Assembly (NCBI GenBank): GCA_042408665.1
Contig: JBHOQW010000106.1
Location: 10,274-74,273, forward strand
Reading direction: 5' to 3'
DNA length: 64,000 nucleotides
Source: CAUJGQ01 sp042408665
GTDB lineage: Bacteria > Chloroflexota > Dehalococcoidia > CAUJGQ01
Shown here one piece after another: positions 9,387 to 18,859 of this stretch (position 1 is its first letter; each line of letters starts with the position of its first letter). A program made the position numbers and the translations under genes. The notes beneath the pieces were generated by a model. That model was not told the origin of the DNA. It made no database searches and saw only the letters and a list, made by a program, of their open reading frames with translations.

Positions 9387-10340
9387 TTAGCCGATCGCCA
9401 GCCGCAGCGCGCCGGTAGCCAGCAGGTTGAGCAACGACAGCGGCAGCAGCACCTTCCAGCCAAAGCCCATCAACTGGTCGTAGCGGGGGCGGGGCAGGGA
9501 CGCGCGCAGCAGGATGAACAGGACGATGAACACCGCGGCCTTGAGGGCAAACCACATCACGCCCGGCAGCACCGGACCTAACCAGCCGCCGAAGAACAGC
9601 ACCGTGATCAAGGACGAAATCAGCGTGATGCCGGCGTACTCCCCCACGAAGAACATGCCGAACTTCATCGCCGAATATTCGACGTGGAAGCCGGCGATCA
9701 GTTCGCTCTCCGCCTCCGGCAGGTCGAAGGGCAAACGGCGCGTCTCGGCGGTGCCGGCGATCAGGAACACGGCAAGGCCGACCGCCTGCGGGATGCAGTA
9801 CCACATCCGCCGCTGCGCCTCCACGATCTCGCGCAGGCTGAACGAGCCGGCCAGCATCACCACCCCGGCCAGCGACAGGCCCATGAACACCTCGTAGCTG
9901 ATCATCTGCGCGGCGGACCGCATGCCGCCGAGCAGGGCGTACTTGTTGTTGGAGGCCCACGCCCCCAGCAACACGCTGTACACACCTAGCGAGGACATGG
10001 CCAGAAAGAAGAGTAGACCGATGTTGAGGTCTACCACCTGAATGTTGGGGGCGAAGGGGATGACCGCGAAGGACAGGAGCACGGTGACCATGATCACCGC
10101 CGGCGCCAGCGTGAACACCACCCGGTCGGCGAAGGGCGGTACCCAGTCCTCCTTGGCGAACAGCTTGATGGCGTCGGCCAGCGGCTGCAGCAGGCCGAAC
10201 GGGCCCACTCGGTTGGGGCCGTAGCGGTCCTGCCACAGGGCCAGCAGCCGTCGCTCCACCCAGATGAGAATCGCGGCGACGTTCAACACCACGAACAGCA
10301 CGCCCGCCACGGTCAGGAGCGACCGGAGCGTCTCGTTCAC
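9387..10340 (-). CDS. nuoH: NADH-quinone oxidoreductase subunit H
   Basis: A 317-residue membrane subunit with eight helices that forms part of the quinone chamber and links the Q-module to the proton pumps. The stretch ERRLLALWQDRYGPNRVGP near the N-terminus and ETRRLPFDLPEAESEL in the middle are NuoH signatures with the conserved acidic and arginine residues. The length fits the family. Its ATG overlaps the nuoG stop by four bases. Confidence 0.96.
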   Translation of the reverse strand: MNETLRSLLTVAGVLFVVLNVAAILIWVERRLLALWQDRYGPNRVGPFGLLQPLADAIKLFAKEDWVPPFADRVVFTLAPAVIMVTVLLSFAVIPFAPNIQVVDLNIGLLFFLAMSSLGVYSVLLGAWASNNKYALLGGMRSAAQMISYEVFMGLSLAGVVMLAGSFSLREIVEAQRRMWYCIPQAVGLAVFLIAGTAETRRLPFDLPEAESELIAGFHVEYSAMKFGMFFVGEYAGITLISSLITVLFFGGWLGPVLPGVMWFALKAAVFIVLFILLRASLPRPRYDQLMGFGWKVLLPLSLLNLLATGALRLAIG

Positions 10341-13069
10341 GGCGCCTCACCGCCTCCCTTGCCCGGCCGGCGCGGCGCGATGCGGCCCCACGCCGGCAGG
10401 GAGATCCCCTCCAAGCCGGGCAGCCCGACGGGCAGCCCCGCCACACCGACAGGCAGACCCGGCATCAGGCGTACCGGCAGCGTATAGCCCGCCCCCTGAA
10501 GCTGGACCGTCGCGTCCGCGTCCTGCCTTACCCCCAGGCGTTCGGCGTCGACGGCGCTCAGGCCCAGATAGGGACGCGGCGCGCGCTCGGCGATGCCGGG
10601 CGACAGCATGCTGAGCGGCTCCGAGCCGAAGATATGGAAGACGGGCACCACCAGCCACTCGGCGGGACGCGGCCGGAACGGGGCCGGCACCCGCCCGAAG
10701 TACGGCGCCTGCGCGCCCGGGTCCGGCTCGATCAGCCGCCGGCCGGGATCGCCGCCGCGCAGCGGGCCGTCGACCTCCTCCTGGAACCGGTGCAGTGCTT
10801 GGTCGGAGTTCCAGCCCGGCGCCCAGAAGCGGGGGATGAGGGGCGCGGGTGGCTGCCCCTGGAACCCCTCCATTGAGAAGGCGAGGGGGGTATCGGGGTC
10901 GTCAGGCGGCTGCGGCTCATGCACGGTGAGGTGGGCGACGATCGCCGTCCGGCCGCTGAAGCGGGCGTGCTGACGGGCGATGCGCTGGCCGGCGATGCGG
11001 AAGCCCGCCGGCGGCGCGACCTCCGGTACGACGCGGAAGGCGGGCAGCGCCGCGGCCATCGCCGCCACCACGTCGTCCAGGCTCTGCCAGGGCGCGTGCT
11101 CCCCCAGACCGGCGGTCGCCATCAGGTCGCGCAGCCACCGCCAGCTCTCCTGCACATCACCGCCGGGCACGAAGACCTGATAGAAGCGCTGGGCACGCCC
11201 CTCGTTGTTCACCAGTGTGCCGTCGCTCTCGGCGAAGGTGCCGGCGGGCAACACCACCTCCGCCTGGGCGGTGGTCGGGCTGGTCAGGTAATCGACGGCG
11301 ATCACGTGGCGGGCGCCCTCGAGGATGGCGGTGGCGGTCTCGGCGTCGGCCCGCCGGTAGAGGTCGTCTTCCAGGACGATGACGGTCTCCGCGCCGCCTC
11401 CCTGCACCGCGGCGCGGGCCTCGCTCAGGCTGCCACCGCCCATCAACGCCAGGCCGAGGCTGTTGCAGTCGGGCACAACGTAGCACAGCGCCGCGTGCCG
11501 ACCGCCGCGACACAGGGCCCAGGCCACGTTGGCCGCCGCCTGCACCAAGGCCTCGCTGCCCAGGCTCACACCCGCCACCACCAGCGGGCGCTCCGCCTCC
11601 TGGAGGGCGCCCGCAACGGCGCCGGCCAGATCGCGCTGCTCCTCAGACAGGTCAGACACGAACGGCGCCGCGCCGTCGAGCGCGTGCGCAACGGCGAAGC
11701 CAAGGCGCGCCAGGTCGTCGGGTGCCGCGCGGTCGGTCTGCACGGCCAGGTCATCCAGGTCAGTGGGATAGGGCGTGGCGATGAACAGGGGCCCGTTCTG
11801 GTCCTGGATCAGCTCCCGCGCCGCGGCGTCGTTCCACTCCGGGATGCCCATGCGCTGCACCATCTGCATCGGCCGGCGGCGCACGGACTGGCGCAGAGCG
11901 AGCGCCAACCGCGGTGCCGTGTTCGTCACGTCCTCACCCAGCACGAGCACGGCGTCGCACTGCTCCACGTCGTGGAGGGACGGGGCGCGGGCCGGGCCCG
12001 CGCGCAGGGCCGCGAGCACGGTAGCAAGCAGGCGGTGCTCAGCGTCCGACACGCCCAGGTAGAAGCGCTCCGGCCCAACGAGGGTGCGCAGGGCGAAGTT
12101 CGCTTCCAGCGAGGCGCGGGGCGAGCCGATTCCGATGGCCCGCCCATCGGCCACCAGGGCAGCCGCGCGTCGCAGGGCCTCCTCCTTGCCGACGGGCTCC
12201 AGCCGCTCCTCCCGACGAGCAAGGGGCCAACGGATCCGTCGCTCGCTGTTCACGAACTCGTAGCCGTAGCGGCCGCGGTCGCAGAGGAAGTAGCGGTTGA
12301 CGGCGCCGTTGTAGCGGTTGCGGATGCGGCGCAGTTCGCCGTACCGCTCGCCCGGGATGGTGTTGCAGCCCAGCCCGCAGTGGATGCAGATGGACGGAGC
12401 GGTTTGCAGGTCCCACTTGCGTGTGTAGCGCTGCGCCAGCGTCCGGTCGTCGAACACGCCGGTGGGGCAGACCTCCACCAAGTTGCCGCTGAAGGGGCTC
12501 TCCAAGGGGCCGTCCTCCTTGCGACCGAAGTAGACGTGGTCGCGGATGCCGTGGGCATCGAAGTCGCGTCCGCCGGCGTAGTCGCGGTAAAAACGGACGC
12601 AGCGGTAGCACTGGATGCAGCGGTTCATCTCGTGCGTGAGGAAGGGGCCAAGGTCCTGATTACGCCACGTGCGCTTGGTGCCGCCGTAGCGGCGGTAGAC
12701 GTGACCCGTCATGACGGTCATATCCTGCAAGTGGCACTCGCTTCCCTCATCGCAGACCGGGCAGTCGTGCGGGTGGCTGAGCATCAGCCACTCGATCACG
12801 CTGGCCCGAAAGGCACGCGCCTCCGGGTCCTCGACGGCGATGCGCGTGCCGTCCGTGGCGGGCGTCATGCAGGCCATCACGATGCGGCCGCGGGTGTCCT
12901 GCGCGTCGCGAAACTGCTTGACGGCGCACTGGCGGCAGGCGCCCACCGAGCCCATGGCCGGGTGCCAGCAGAAGAAGGGCAGGTTGAGGCCGAGCGACAG
13001 GCAGGCGTGCAGCAGGTTGGTGCCGTCGCTCACCTCATAGGACCGGCCGTCGACGATGATCGTGGCCAT
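10337..13069 (-). CDS. nuoG: NADH-quinone oxidoreductase subunit G
   Basis: A 910-residue iron-sulfur subunit of the Complex I N-module. Cluster ligands are visible in order: N1b [2Fe-2S] C34/C45/C48/C67; N5 H99/C103/C106/C112; N4 C151/C154/C157/C201; and N7 C228/C231/C235/C263. Having N7 puts it with the Escherichia/Thermus-type NuoG proteins that keep the ancestral cluster. The rest is a molybdopterin-oxidoreductase-like domain without an evident cofactor, ending in a formate-dehydrogenase-like beta domain. It is 3 bases after nuoF and overlaps nuoH by four bases. Confidence 0.95.
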   Translation of the reverse strand: MATIIVDGRSYEVSDGTNLLHACLSLGLNLPFFCWHPAMGSVGACRQCAVKQFRDAQDTRGRIVMACMTPATDGTRIAVEDPEARAFRASVIEWLMLSHPHDCPVCDEGSECHLQDMTVMTGHVYRRYGGTKRTWRNQDLGPFLTHEMNRCIQCYRCVRFYRDYAGGRDFDAHGIRDHVYFGRKEDGPLESPFSGNLVEVCPTGVFDDRTLAQRYTRKWDLQTAPSICIHCGLGCNTIPGERYGELRRIRNRYNGAVNRYFLCDRGRYGYEFVNSERRIRWPLARREERLEPVGKEEALRRAAALVADGRAIGIGSPRASLEANFALRTLVGPERFYLGVSDAEHRLLATVLAALRAGPARAPSLHDVEQCDAVLVLGEDVTNTAPRLALALRQSVRRRPMQMVQRMGIPEWNDAAARELIQDQNGPLFIATPYPTDLDDLAVQTDRAAPDDLARLGFAVAHALDGAAPFVSDLSEEQRDLAGAVAGALQEAERPLVVAGVSLGSEALVQAAANVAWALCRGGRHAALCYVVPDCNSLGLALMGGGSLSEARAAVQGGGAETVIVLEDDLYRRADAETATAILEGARHVIAVDYLTSPTTAQAEVVLPAGTFAESDGTLVNNEGRAQRFYQVFVPGGDVQESWRWLRDLMATAGLGEHAPWQSLDDVVAAMAAALPAFRVVPEVAPPAGFRIAGQRIARQHARFSGRTAIVAHLTVHEPQPPDDPDTPLAFSMEGFQGQPPAPLIPRFWAPGWNSDQALHRFQEEVDGPLRGGDPGRRLIEPDPGAQAPYFGRVPAPFRPRPAEWLVVPVFHIFGSEPLSMLSPGIAERAPRPYLGLSAVDAERLGVRQDADATVQLQGAGYTLPVRLMPGLPVGVAGLPVGLPGLEGISLPAWGRIAPRRPGKGGGEAP

Positions 13070-13072
13070 CGC

Positions 13073-14353
13073 CTATCTCCATGGACAGCGCCGCTCGCGG
13101 ATATGGCGCTTGAAGTCCTCGCGGAAGTACCTGAGCGCGCTCTGCAACGGTTCCGCGGCACCCGGCGCGAGGGCGCAGAAGGTGTTGCCCGGCCCCAGCA
13201 GCCGGGCGTGCGCCTCCAACCGCTCCAGGTCCGCGGGCGCACCCCGGCCCGCCTCAAGGTCCGCCAGGATGCGCTCCACCCAGCGCAGGCCGGCCCAGCA
13301 GGGGGTGCACCAACCGCACGACTCCTGGGCGAAGAAGCGCTCTAGGTTGTGCACCATGCCGACCGGGCAGGTCTGGTCGTCCAGCACGATCATGGTGCCG
13401 GTGCCCAGGCGGCTGCCGGCTCGCTGCACGGAGTCGAAATCCATCGGCACGTCCAGGTGCTCCGCGACGAGGAAATCGGTGGAGGCGCCGCCCGGCAGCA
13501 GGCCGCGCAAGCGCACCCCGTCGCGCATCCCGCCGGCGTGCTCTTCCAGGATCTCCCGGATCGTGGTGCCCATGGGTAGCTCCCACAGGCCAGGGCGCCG
13601 CACCTTCCCGCTCACCCCGTACAGCTTCGTGCCGCCGTCGCTGCTGTGGCTCAGCCCCTTGTACCAGTCCACCCCATGGGTCACGATGTGCGGGACGTTG
13701 CACAGGGTTTCGACGTTGTTGACGATGGTGGGCTTGCCCCACAGGCCGCTGACCTGCGGATAGGGCGGCCGCGCACGCGGGTTGGCGCGCTTGCCTTCCA
13801 GGGCGTTGAGGAGCGCGGTCTCCTCGCCGCAGATGTAGCGACCGACGCTCGGGTGTAGGTACAGCTCGAAGTCGTAGCCGGAGCCGAGAATGTCGCGGCC
13901 CAGGTAGCCGCCCGCGTACGCCTCGGACAGCGCCCGCCGCAGGCGCCGCGCCGCCAGGGTGTACTCGCCGCGCAGGAAGATGTAGCCCACCTCGGCCTGG
14001 ATGGCGTAGGCGGCGACGATCATCCCCTCGATCACCTGGTGCGGGTCGCCCTCCAAAAGCAGCCGGTCCTTGAACGTGCCGGGCTCCATCTCGTCGGCGT
14101 TGGCCACCAGGTACTTCGGCCGGGGGGCGTCCGCACCCATCGGCACGAAGCCCCATTTCAGGCCGGTGTTGAAGCCGGCGCCGCCACGGCCGCGCAGATT
14201 GGCGTCTCGGACCGTAGCCTGCACGTCCTGGGGTGTCATCTCACGCAGCGCCTTGCGGACCGCCTCGTAGCCGCCCGCCCGTTCGTACTCGCGCAGGTCC
14301 GGCGGCTCACGCCCCGGCCGGATCCGCCCCGCCAGCGGCTGGTCGTTCGGCAT
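13073..14353 (-). CDS. nuoF: NADH-quinone oxidoreductase subunit F
   Basis: A 426-residue FMN- and NADH-binding subunit of Complex I. The FMN loop GRGGAGF begins at residue 55, the second loop NADEMEPGTFKDR at 85, followed by YICGEETALL and NVETL. The N3 [4Fe-4S] ligands are C346, C349, C352 and C393. It oxidises NADH and feeds NuoG/NuoE. Since all flavin-site residues are canonical, this is the authentic NuoF rather than the paralogue at 1404-2765. Spacing to nuoE and nuoG is 6 and 3 bases. Confidence 0.97.
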   Translation of the reverse strand: MPNDQPLAGRIRPGREPPDLREYERAGGYEAVRKALREMTPQDVQATVRDANLRGRGGAGFNTGLKWGFVPMGADAPRPKYLVANADEMEPGTFKDRLLLEGDPHQVIEGMIVAAYAIQAEVGYIFLRGEYTLAARRLRRALSEAYAGGYLGRDILGSGYDFELYLHPSVGRYICGEETALLNALEGKRANPRARPPYPQVSGLWGKPTIVNNVETLCNVPHIVTHGVDWYKGLSHSSDGGTKLYGVSGKVRRPGLWELPMGTTIREILEEHAGGMRDGVRLRGLLPGGASTDFLVAEHLDVPMDFDSVQRAGSRLGTGTMIVLDDQTCPVGMVHNLERFFAQESCGWCTPCWAGLRWVERILADLEAGRGAPADLERLEAHARLLGPGNTFCALAPGAAEPLQSALRYFREDFKRHIRERRCPWR

Positions 14354-14359
14354 GGCTGC

Positions 14360-14827
14360 CTACGCGTACCTCCCCAGGATGTCCTCGAGCTTCCCCTCGG
14401 CCAGGAGGTCTCCATGCAGGTCCTCGTCCACCATCATCACCGGGGCCTGGTCGCAGGCCCCCAGGCAGACGATGGGCAGGAGGGTGAAACGCCCGTCGGG
14501 GGTAGTAGCGCCGAAGTCGATGCCCAGGTGACCCGTGAGCCGCTCGTGCACCCGCTCGTATCCCATGATCCAGCAGCTCACGCTGTCGCAGAGCAGGATC
14601 ACATGCCGCCCGACGGGCTGCCGGAAGATGAGGTTATAAAACGTGGCCACGCCCTCCAGCTCGTGCGGCGTCATTCCCAGGAACGCGGCGATGTCCTGGA
14701 GCGCCTCGTCGGAGAGCCAGCCGCGGTGGCGCTGGACGATCCGCATCGCGTCGATGCAGACGGCCCGCCGGGTGGCGTAGCGCGGCAGCTCCTCCTCGAT
14801 CTCCCGCCGTTCTTCCTCGGTCAGCAT
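14360..14827 (-). CDS. nuoE: NADH-quinone oxidoreductase subunit E
   Basis: A 155-residue thioredoxin-fold subunit carrying the N1a [2Fe-2S] cluster, with ligands C80, C85, C121 and C125 (C-x4-C and C-x3-C). The N-terminal helical part with the HRGWLSDEALQDIA stretch is typical of NuoE. It partners NuoF and NuoG in the NADH-oxidising module. It lies 21 bases after nuoCD. Confidence 0.96.
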   Translation of the reverse strand: MLTEEERREIEEELPRYATRRAVCIDAMRIVQRHRGWLSDEALQDIAAFLGMTPHELEGVATFYNLIFRQPVGRHVILLCDSVSCWIMGYERVHERLTGHLGIDFGATTPDGRFTLLPIVCLGACDQAPVMMVDEDLHGDLLAEGKLEDILGRYA

Positions 14828-14848
14828 CGCCCTGGCCCGCCCTCCCCC

Positions 14849-16597
14849 TCACCGATCGCAGTCGCCCAGCACGTAGTCCATGCTGCCCAGGATGGCCAGC
14901 AGGTCGGGGACCAGCAGGCCACGGCTGATGAGCGGCAGCGTCTGCAGGTGCGCGAACGACGGCGTGCGGATGCGGACGCGGTACGGGATCGTGCCGCCGT
15001 CGCTGATCAGGTAGTAGGTGTTGTTGCCCTTCGTCCCCTCGACACCGACCGCCGCCTCACCGGGCGGGATCACCGGCCCGTAGCTCACGTTAAGGAAGTG
15101 GGTGATCAGCGTTTCAATGTCGTGCATGGTGCGCTCTTTCAGCGGCGGCGTGGTCAGCGGATGGGTGGACTTGTACGGCCCGCCCGGCATGTGGTCCACA
15201 CACTGGCGGATGATGCGCAGGCTCTGGCGCATCTCCTCGACGCGGACGAGGGCGCGGTCGTAGCAATCGCCGTGCGTCGCCGTCGGCACCTCGAAGTCGA
15301 ACTGGTCGTAGCCGCCGTACGGCCGCTGCTTGCGCCAGTCCCAGCGGAAGCCGCAGGCGCGCAGGTTGGGGCCGGTGACGCCCCACTCGATGGCTTGGTC
15401 GAGGCTGTAAACACCGATGCCCTTGGTGCGCGCCTGGAACAGGCGGTTCTTCAGCACGATGTCGTCATACTCGCGCAGGCGTCGCGGCAGGTACTCGAGG
15501 ACATCGCGCACCAGGCTGTCCCAGCCCTCGGGCAGGTCCATCGCCACCCCGCCGATGCGGAACCAGGAAGGATGCATGCGGAAGCCGCAGATCGCCTCGA
15601 TGATGGAGAGCACCTTTTCGCGGTCCTCAAAGGTGTAAAACACCGTGGAAAGCTGCCCCACGTCCTGGGCGTAGGTGCCGTACCACACCAGGTGGCTGTA
15701 GATGCGGAACAGCTCGGCTAGCATGATGCGGATCACCTTCGCCCGGTCCGGCACCTCGATGCCGGCCAGCGTCTCCACGGCCAGGACGTACGGGAAGTTA
15801 TTCATCACGCCGCCCAGGTAATCGACCCGGTCGGTGTACGGGATGTAGGTGTGCCAGGACTGGCGCTCGCCCATCTTCTCGGCGCCGCGGTGGTGGTAGC
15901 CGATATCGGGCACCGCGTCCACGATCTGCTCGCCGTCGAGCTGGAGCACGATGCGGAAGGGGCCGTGGGTGCCCGGGTGCTGCGGGCCGAGGTTGAGGAA
16001 CATGAAGTCCGTGTCCTCGCCCTGCCGCTGCATCCCCCATTCTTCGGGCCGGAACGCCAGCGACTCCAGTTCCTCGGCCAGCTCCTCCGGTGACAGCCAG
16101 TTGCCGCCGAACTCGGTGGCGCGAGCGGGGTGGTCTTTGCGCAGGGGATGGCCCTGCCAGTTCGGCGGCATCAGGATGCGGGTCAGGTGCGGGTGCCCCT
16201 CGAACCGGATGCCGAACATGTCCCACACTTCGCGCTCGTACCAGTTGGCGGCCGGCCAGATGTCCGTGATGCTGCGCAGGGCGGCCCGCTCGCCTTTGAG
16301 GGCGACCTTGAGGCGCACGTCCGCGTTGCGCTCGTACGAGAGCAGATGATAGACGACGGTGAAGTCGCCGTCCGGTTGGCCCTGGCGGTTGGCGCGCACG
16401 CGCTCGTCGATGGCGGTGAGGTCGTAGAGGGTGCGATAGGGGCGCTCCGCCTCCTGCTTGAGGTAGCGCAGCACATCACGTACCCGCTCGACCGGCACCC
16501 ACAGCGTGGGGATGCCATCACGCGTGGGCTGGACGGTGAAGCTCTCCGGCCCGAACCGGCGCTCCAGCTCGGGGACGATGCCAGAGGGGTCATCCAT
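14849..16597 (-). CDS. nuoCD: NADH-quinone oxidoreductase fused subunits C and D
   Basis: A 582-residue fusion of the 30-kDa NuoC (about residues 5-175, with ERE(V)WDMFGIRFEGHP and the DHPAR tail) and the 49-kDa NuoD (about 190-582, with LNLGPQHPGTHGPFR and the DIGYHHRGAEKM stretch). NuoD lines the quinone site together with NuoB. Fused nuoCD is known in several lineages, including enterobacteria. I favour the ATG at 16597, preceded by GGGGAG with a 9-base spacer. An upstream ATG at 16651 would overlap nuoB by 8 bases and add 18 Pro/Ala/Arg-rich residues but has no ribosome site. Confidence 0.93.
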   Translation of the reverse strand: MDDPSGIVPELERRFGPESFTVQPTRDGIPTLWVPVERVRDVLRYLKQEAERPYRTLYDLTAIDERVRANRQGQPDGDFTVVYHLLSYERNADVRLKVALKGERAALRSITDIWPAANWYEREVWDMFGIRFEGHPHLTRILMPPNWQGHPLRKDHPARATEFGGNWLSPEELAEELESLAFRPEEWGMQRQGEDTDFMFLNLGPQHPGTHGPFRIVLQLDGEQIVDAVPDIGYHHRGAEKMGERQSWHTYIPYTDRVDYLGGVMNNFPYVLAVETLAGIEVPDRAKVIRIMLAELFRIYSHLVWYGTYAQDVGQLSTVFYTFEDREKVLSIIEAICGFRMHPSWFRIGGVAMDLPEGWDSLVRDVLEYLPRRLREYDDIVLKNRLFQARTKGIGVYSLDQAIEWGVTGPNLRACGFRWDWRKQRPYGGYDQFDFEVPTATHGDCYDRALVRVEEMRQSLRIIRQCVDHMPGGPYKSTHPLTTPPLKERTMHDIETLITHFLNVSYGPVIPPGEAAVGVEGTKGNNTYYLISDGGTIPYRVRIRTPSFAHLQTLPLISRGLLVPDLLAILGSMDYVLGDCDR

Positions 16598-16643
16598 CGG
16601 TCGCGTCTCCCCGGCGCGAGCCGGGGCTGAGGGTGGTGCTCGG

Positions 16644-17294
16644 TCAGACATGGTCGGGCGGTCGGATTTCGGTCATTTTTCTGCGCTCGTCCCGTTTCAG
16701 GTCGCGCAGGGACGGCAGGGGCGGCCGTTCTATCCCCTGCGGACCGACGACCCAGCTCAGGGGCCGCTTCTCGCTGCCCACGGCGCGCTGCAGGAGGAGC
16801 AGGCCCTCCATGAGCATCTCGGGGCGCGGCGGGCAGCCCGGCACATAGACGTCCACCGGCAGGATCTTGTCCACGCCCTGGACGACGCTGTAGATGTCGT
16901 ACATCCCGCCGGAGTTGGCGCACGAGCCCATCGAGATCACCCAGCGCGGCTCCATCATCTGCTCGTACAGCCGCCTGATCACCGGCGCCATGCGAATGAA
17001 CACCGTGCCAGCGACCACCATCACGTCCGCCTCGCGCGGCGTACCGCGGATCACCTCGGCGCCGAACCGGGCCAGGTCAAACCGCGGGGTGATGGTCGTC
17101 GCCATCTCCACGTAGCAACAGGACAGGCCGAAGTTGAACGGCCACAGCGAGTTCTTGCGCCCCCAGGCCAGCAGGTCCTGTAGGCGGGACAGCAGCACGA
17201 TGCGGCGCACCGCGTCCTCTGTGTCCTCCTCGGCCGCCCGCGCCCGCGTGGACGGCATCGACCTGCTCAGCCACCAGCGCATACCGAAAGCCAT
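16644..17294 (-). CDS. nuoB: NADH-quinone oxidoreductase subunit B
   Basis: A 216-residue subunit carrying the terminal N2 [4Fe-4S] cluster, with adjacent C59-C60 plus C125 and C154, the exact NuoB ligand pattern (SCC, GSCANSGG, VPGCPPRPE). It reduces quinone at the interface with NuoD. The C-terminal 40 residues after the conserved domain are hydrophilic and basic. GGAGG lies very close to the chosen ATG at 17294; an ATG four codons on would give a longer spacer. It starts 5 bases after nuoA. Confidence 0.95.
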   Translation of the reverse strand: MAFGMRWWLSRSMPSTRARAAEEDTEDAVRRIVLLSRLQDLLAWGRKNSLWPFNFGLSCCYVEMATTITPRFDLARFGAEVIRGTPREADVMVVAGTVFIRMAPVIRRLYEQMMEPRWVISMGSCANSGGMYDIYSVVQGVDKILPVDVYVPGCPPRPEMLMEGLLLLQRAVGSEKRPLSWVVGPQGIERPPLPSLRDLKRDERRKMTEIRPPDHV

Positions 17295-17299
17295 CCCTC

Positions 17300-17764
17300 C
17301 TATCGACGCCGGTCGCGGACGGGCCGTCCGCTCGTGCCCCAGTCGAGCGCCCCCAACCGCCAGAGGTAGAAGAGCGCCACGAGCAGCACCCCCATGAACA
17401 CCAGCATGTCGATGTAGCCTGTCCAGCCGGCCGGGCGCAGCGCCACCGCCCAGGCGAGGATGAAGGCGGCTTCCAGGTCGAAGACAACGAAGAACATCGC
17501 CACCAGGTAGAACTTGGCGTTGAGCCGCAACCGGGCGGAGCCCGTCGGCACCATGCCCGATTCGTAGGGCTCACCTGTGGCCCGCTCGCGGTGGCGCTGG
17601 CCGAGGAGAAACGACGCCACCAGCATGCCGGCCACGACGACGAGCACCGCGGCGGCGTACACGACAAACGGCCAGAGCGGGCTACTTGGCACGGTGGACA
17701 CGTCCGGGCGGATTGCGAGGTCGATCTCCACCGAACAGGGACCCCGTCGCCCCGTCGATGCCAT
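17300..17764 (-). CDS. nuoA: NADH-quinone oxidoreductase subunit A
   Basis: A 154-residue three-helix membrane subunit and the first gene of the nuo operon. The central stretch YESGMVPTGSARLRLNAKFYL and FVVFDLEAAFILAWA are NuoA signatures, though the usual loop cysteine (ESG-C-P) is replaced by valine. The start is uncertain: the ATG at 17764 and a GTG at 17731 both give plausible proteins and neither has a good ribosome site. The frame remains open upstream to 17968, but that part is unlike NuoA. No clear promoter was seen in the roughly 200 bases upstream. Confidence 0.88.
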   Translation of the reverse strand: MASTGRRGPCSVEIDLAIRPDVSTVPSSPLWPFVVYAAAVLVVVAGMLVASFLLGQRHRERATGEPYESGMVPTGSARLRLNAKFYLVAMFFVVFDLEAAFILAWAVALRPAGWTGYIDMLVFMGVLLVALFYLWRLGALDWGTSGRPVRDRRR

Positions 17765-17909
17765 GGCAGGCGACACACCGTGTCGCGGCGGTACTCGCCC
17801 CGATGTACTGTCGCACACCGGCGGCGTCCGAGGTTCAGCCGTTCGGGGGATGGTGGCAACGGCCGGCCGGGCGTACAGTGGGCGTTTGTGGACGGCCGGC
17901 ACACAGATA

Positions 17910-17948
17910 CCGCCCCGCCCGCTCCCAACCGTGGGGCAGGCGGGGCGG
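17910..17948 (-). terminator. GC-rich hairpin after the hydrolase gene, terminator-like
   Basis: A perfect 10-base inverted repeat, CCGCCCCGCC (17910-17919) with GGCGGGGCGG (17939-17948). Inside it CCCA/TGGG extends the hairpin around an ACCG loop. It begins 28 bases after the hydrolase stop codon at 17977 and lies before nuoA. There is no T-run on either side, so termination is inferred from the hairpin and its position only. It could equally be a structured part of the nuo promoter region. Confidence 0.45.
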
Positions 17949-17976
17949 CAGCGGACGCCGCCTGGCACGCCTTCGC

Positions 17977-18810
17977 TCAGGCGGTGACGGTGGCCGGCTC
18001 GCCCAGGAAGGCCAGCAGGGCGGCGTTGACCTCCTGCGGGTACTCGATGGGCATGCCGTGGCCGCCGCGCTCTAGGATCTGCAGGCGCGCGCCCGGGATG
18101 CGCTCCGCCATCGCGCGCGAGTAGGGCGGAGGAGTGAGAATGTCCTCCGCGCCGACCAGCACCAGCGTGGGCGCCGTGATCCCCTGCAGCCGATCGAGCG
18201 CGTCGCCGAACAGGTGCCGGCGACAGGCTTCGGCCTGTGCCGCCACCCCGGCCGGGGTGGCCGGGTAGGGATCGGCCAGCGTTTGCTGGAGGGCCACCTC
18301 CACCATCTCCGGCCGGGTCATGAAGGCGGGGGTATACAGCCAGGGCATGGTATTGAGGGCAAAGCCGGCGCGATCCAGCGAGCCGGCGTTCACCAGCTGC
18401 GAGGCCTGCTCCATGTACCGTAGCCAGGCGTCGGCGTAGGGATGGGCGCGGGCCAGCGAGGCGAGCAGCACCAGGCGGTTGACCTTCTGCGGGTAGGCAA
18501 GGGCCAGTTCCTGCGCGATCATGCCGCCCATCGACCAGCCAACGACGTGGGCGCGGGCGATGCCAAGGTGGTCGAGCAGACCGGCGGCGTCGTCCGCCAT
18601 CTGGCGGGTGGTGTAGGGGCCGGGTGGCACGGTGCTGCGCCCCGCGCCGCGGTTATCAAACGTGATCACCCGGTACTTCTGCGCCAGGGCGGGAACCTGC
18701 ATCATCCATAACATGCTGTGCGCGGTGAAGCCCATGATCAGCAACACCGGCTCACCATCGCCCTGTACCTCGTAATAGAGGTCGATCCCGTTTACCCGTG
18801 CCGTCGGCAT
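17977..18810 (-). CDS. Alpha/beta-fold hydrolase
   Basis: A 277-residue cytoplasmic alpha/beta hydrolase. The nucleophile elbow is GWSMGG with Ser93; the acid is in LVGAEDILTP and the catalytic His in ERGGHGMP near the C-terminus. The oxyanion motif MGFTAHSMLW and FDNRGAGRS place it near 3-oxoadipate enol-lactonase and related esterases, but no pathway genes lie beside it, so the substrate is unknown. The ATG at 18810 has an AGGAGG ribosome site 6 bases upstream. It precedes the nuo operon on the same strand, separated by about 210 bases and a strong hairpin. Confidence 0.9.
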   Translation of the reverse strand: MPTARVNGIDLYYEVQGDGEPVLLIMGFTAHSMLWMMQVPALAQKYRVITFDNRGAGRSTVPPGPYTTRQMADDAAGLLDHLGIARAHVVGWSMGGMIAQELALAYPQKVNRLVLLASLARAHPYADAWLRYMEQASQLVNAGSLDRAGFALNTMPWLYTPAFMTRPEMVEVALQQTLADPYPATPAGVAAQAEACRRHLFGDALDRLQGITAPTLVLVGAEDILTPPPYSRAMAERIPGARLQILERGGHGMPIEYPQEVNAALLAFLGEPATVTA

Positions 18811-18859
18811 CGTGCCCCTCCTGCCTCACCGACCGCCGCGTCGAGGGCGGTCGCAGTCG

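Noticed and set aside
7701..9581. 626-codon plus-strand open frame
   Set aside because: Runs antisense to nuoL, nuoK, nuoJ and nuoI, all of which have clear motifs.
10919..13345. 808-codon plus-strand open frame
   Set aside because: Long but antisense to nuoG, which has all cluster ligands; its length reflects few stop codons in GC-rich DNA.
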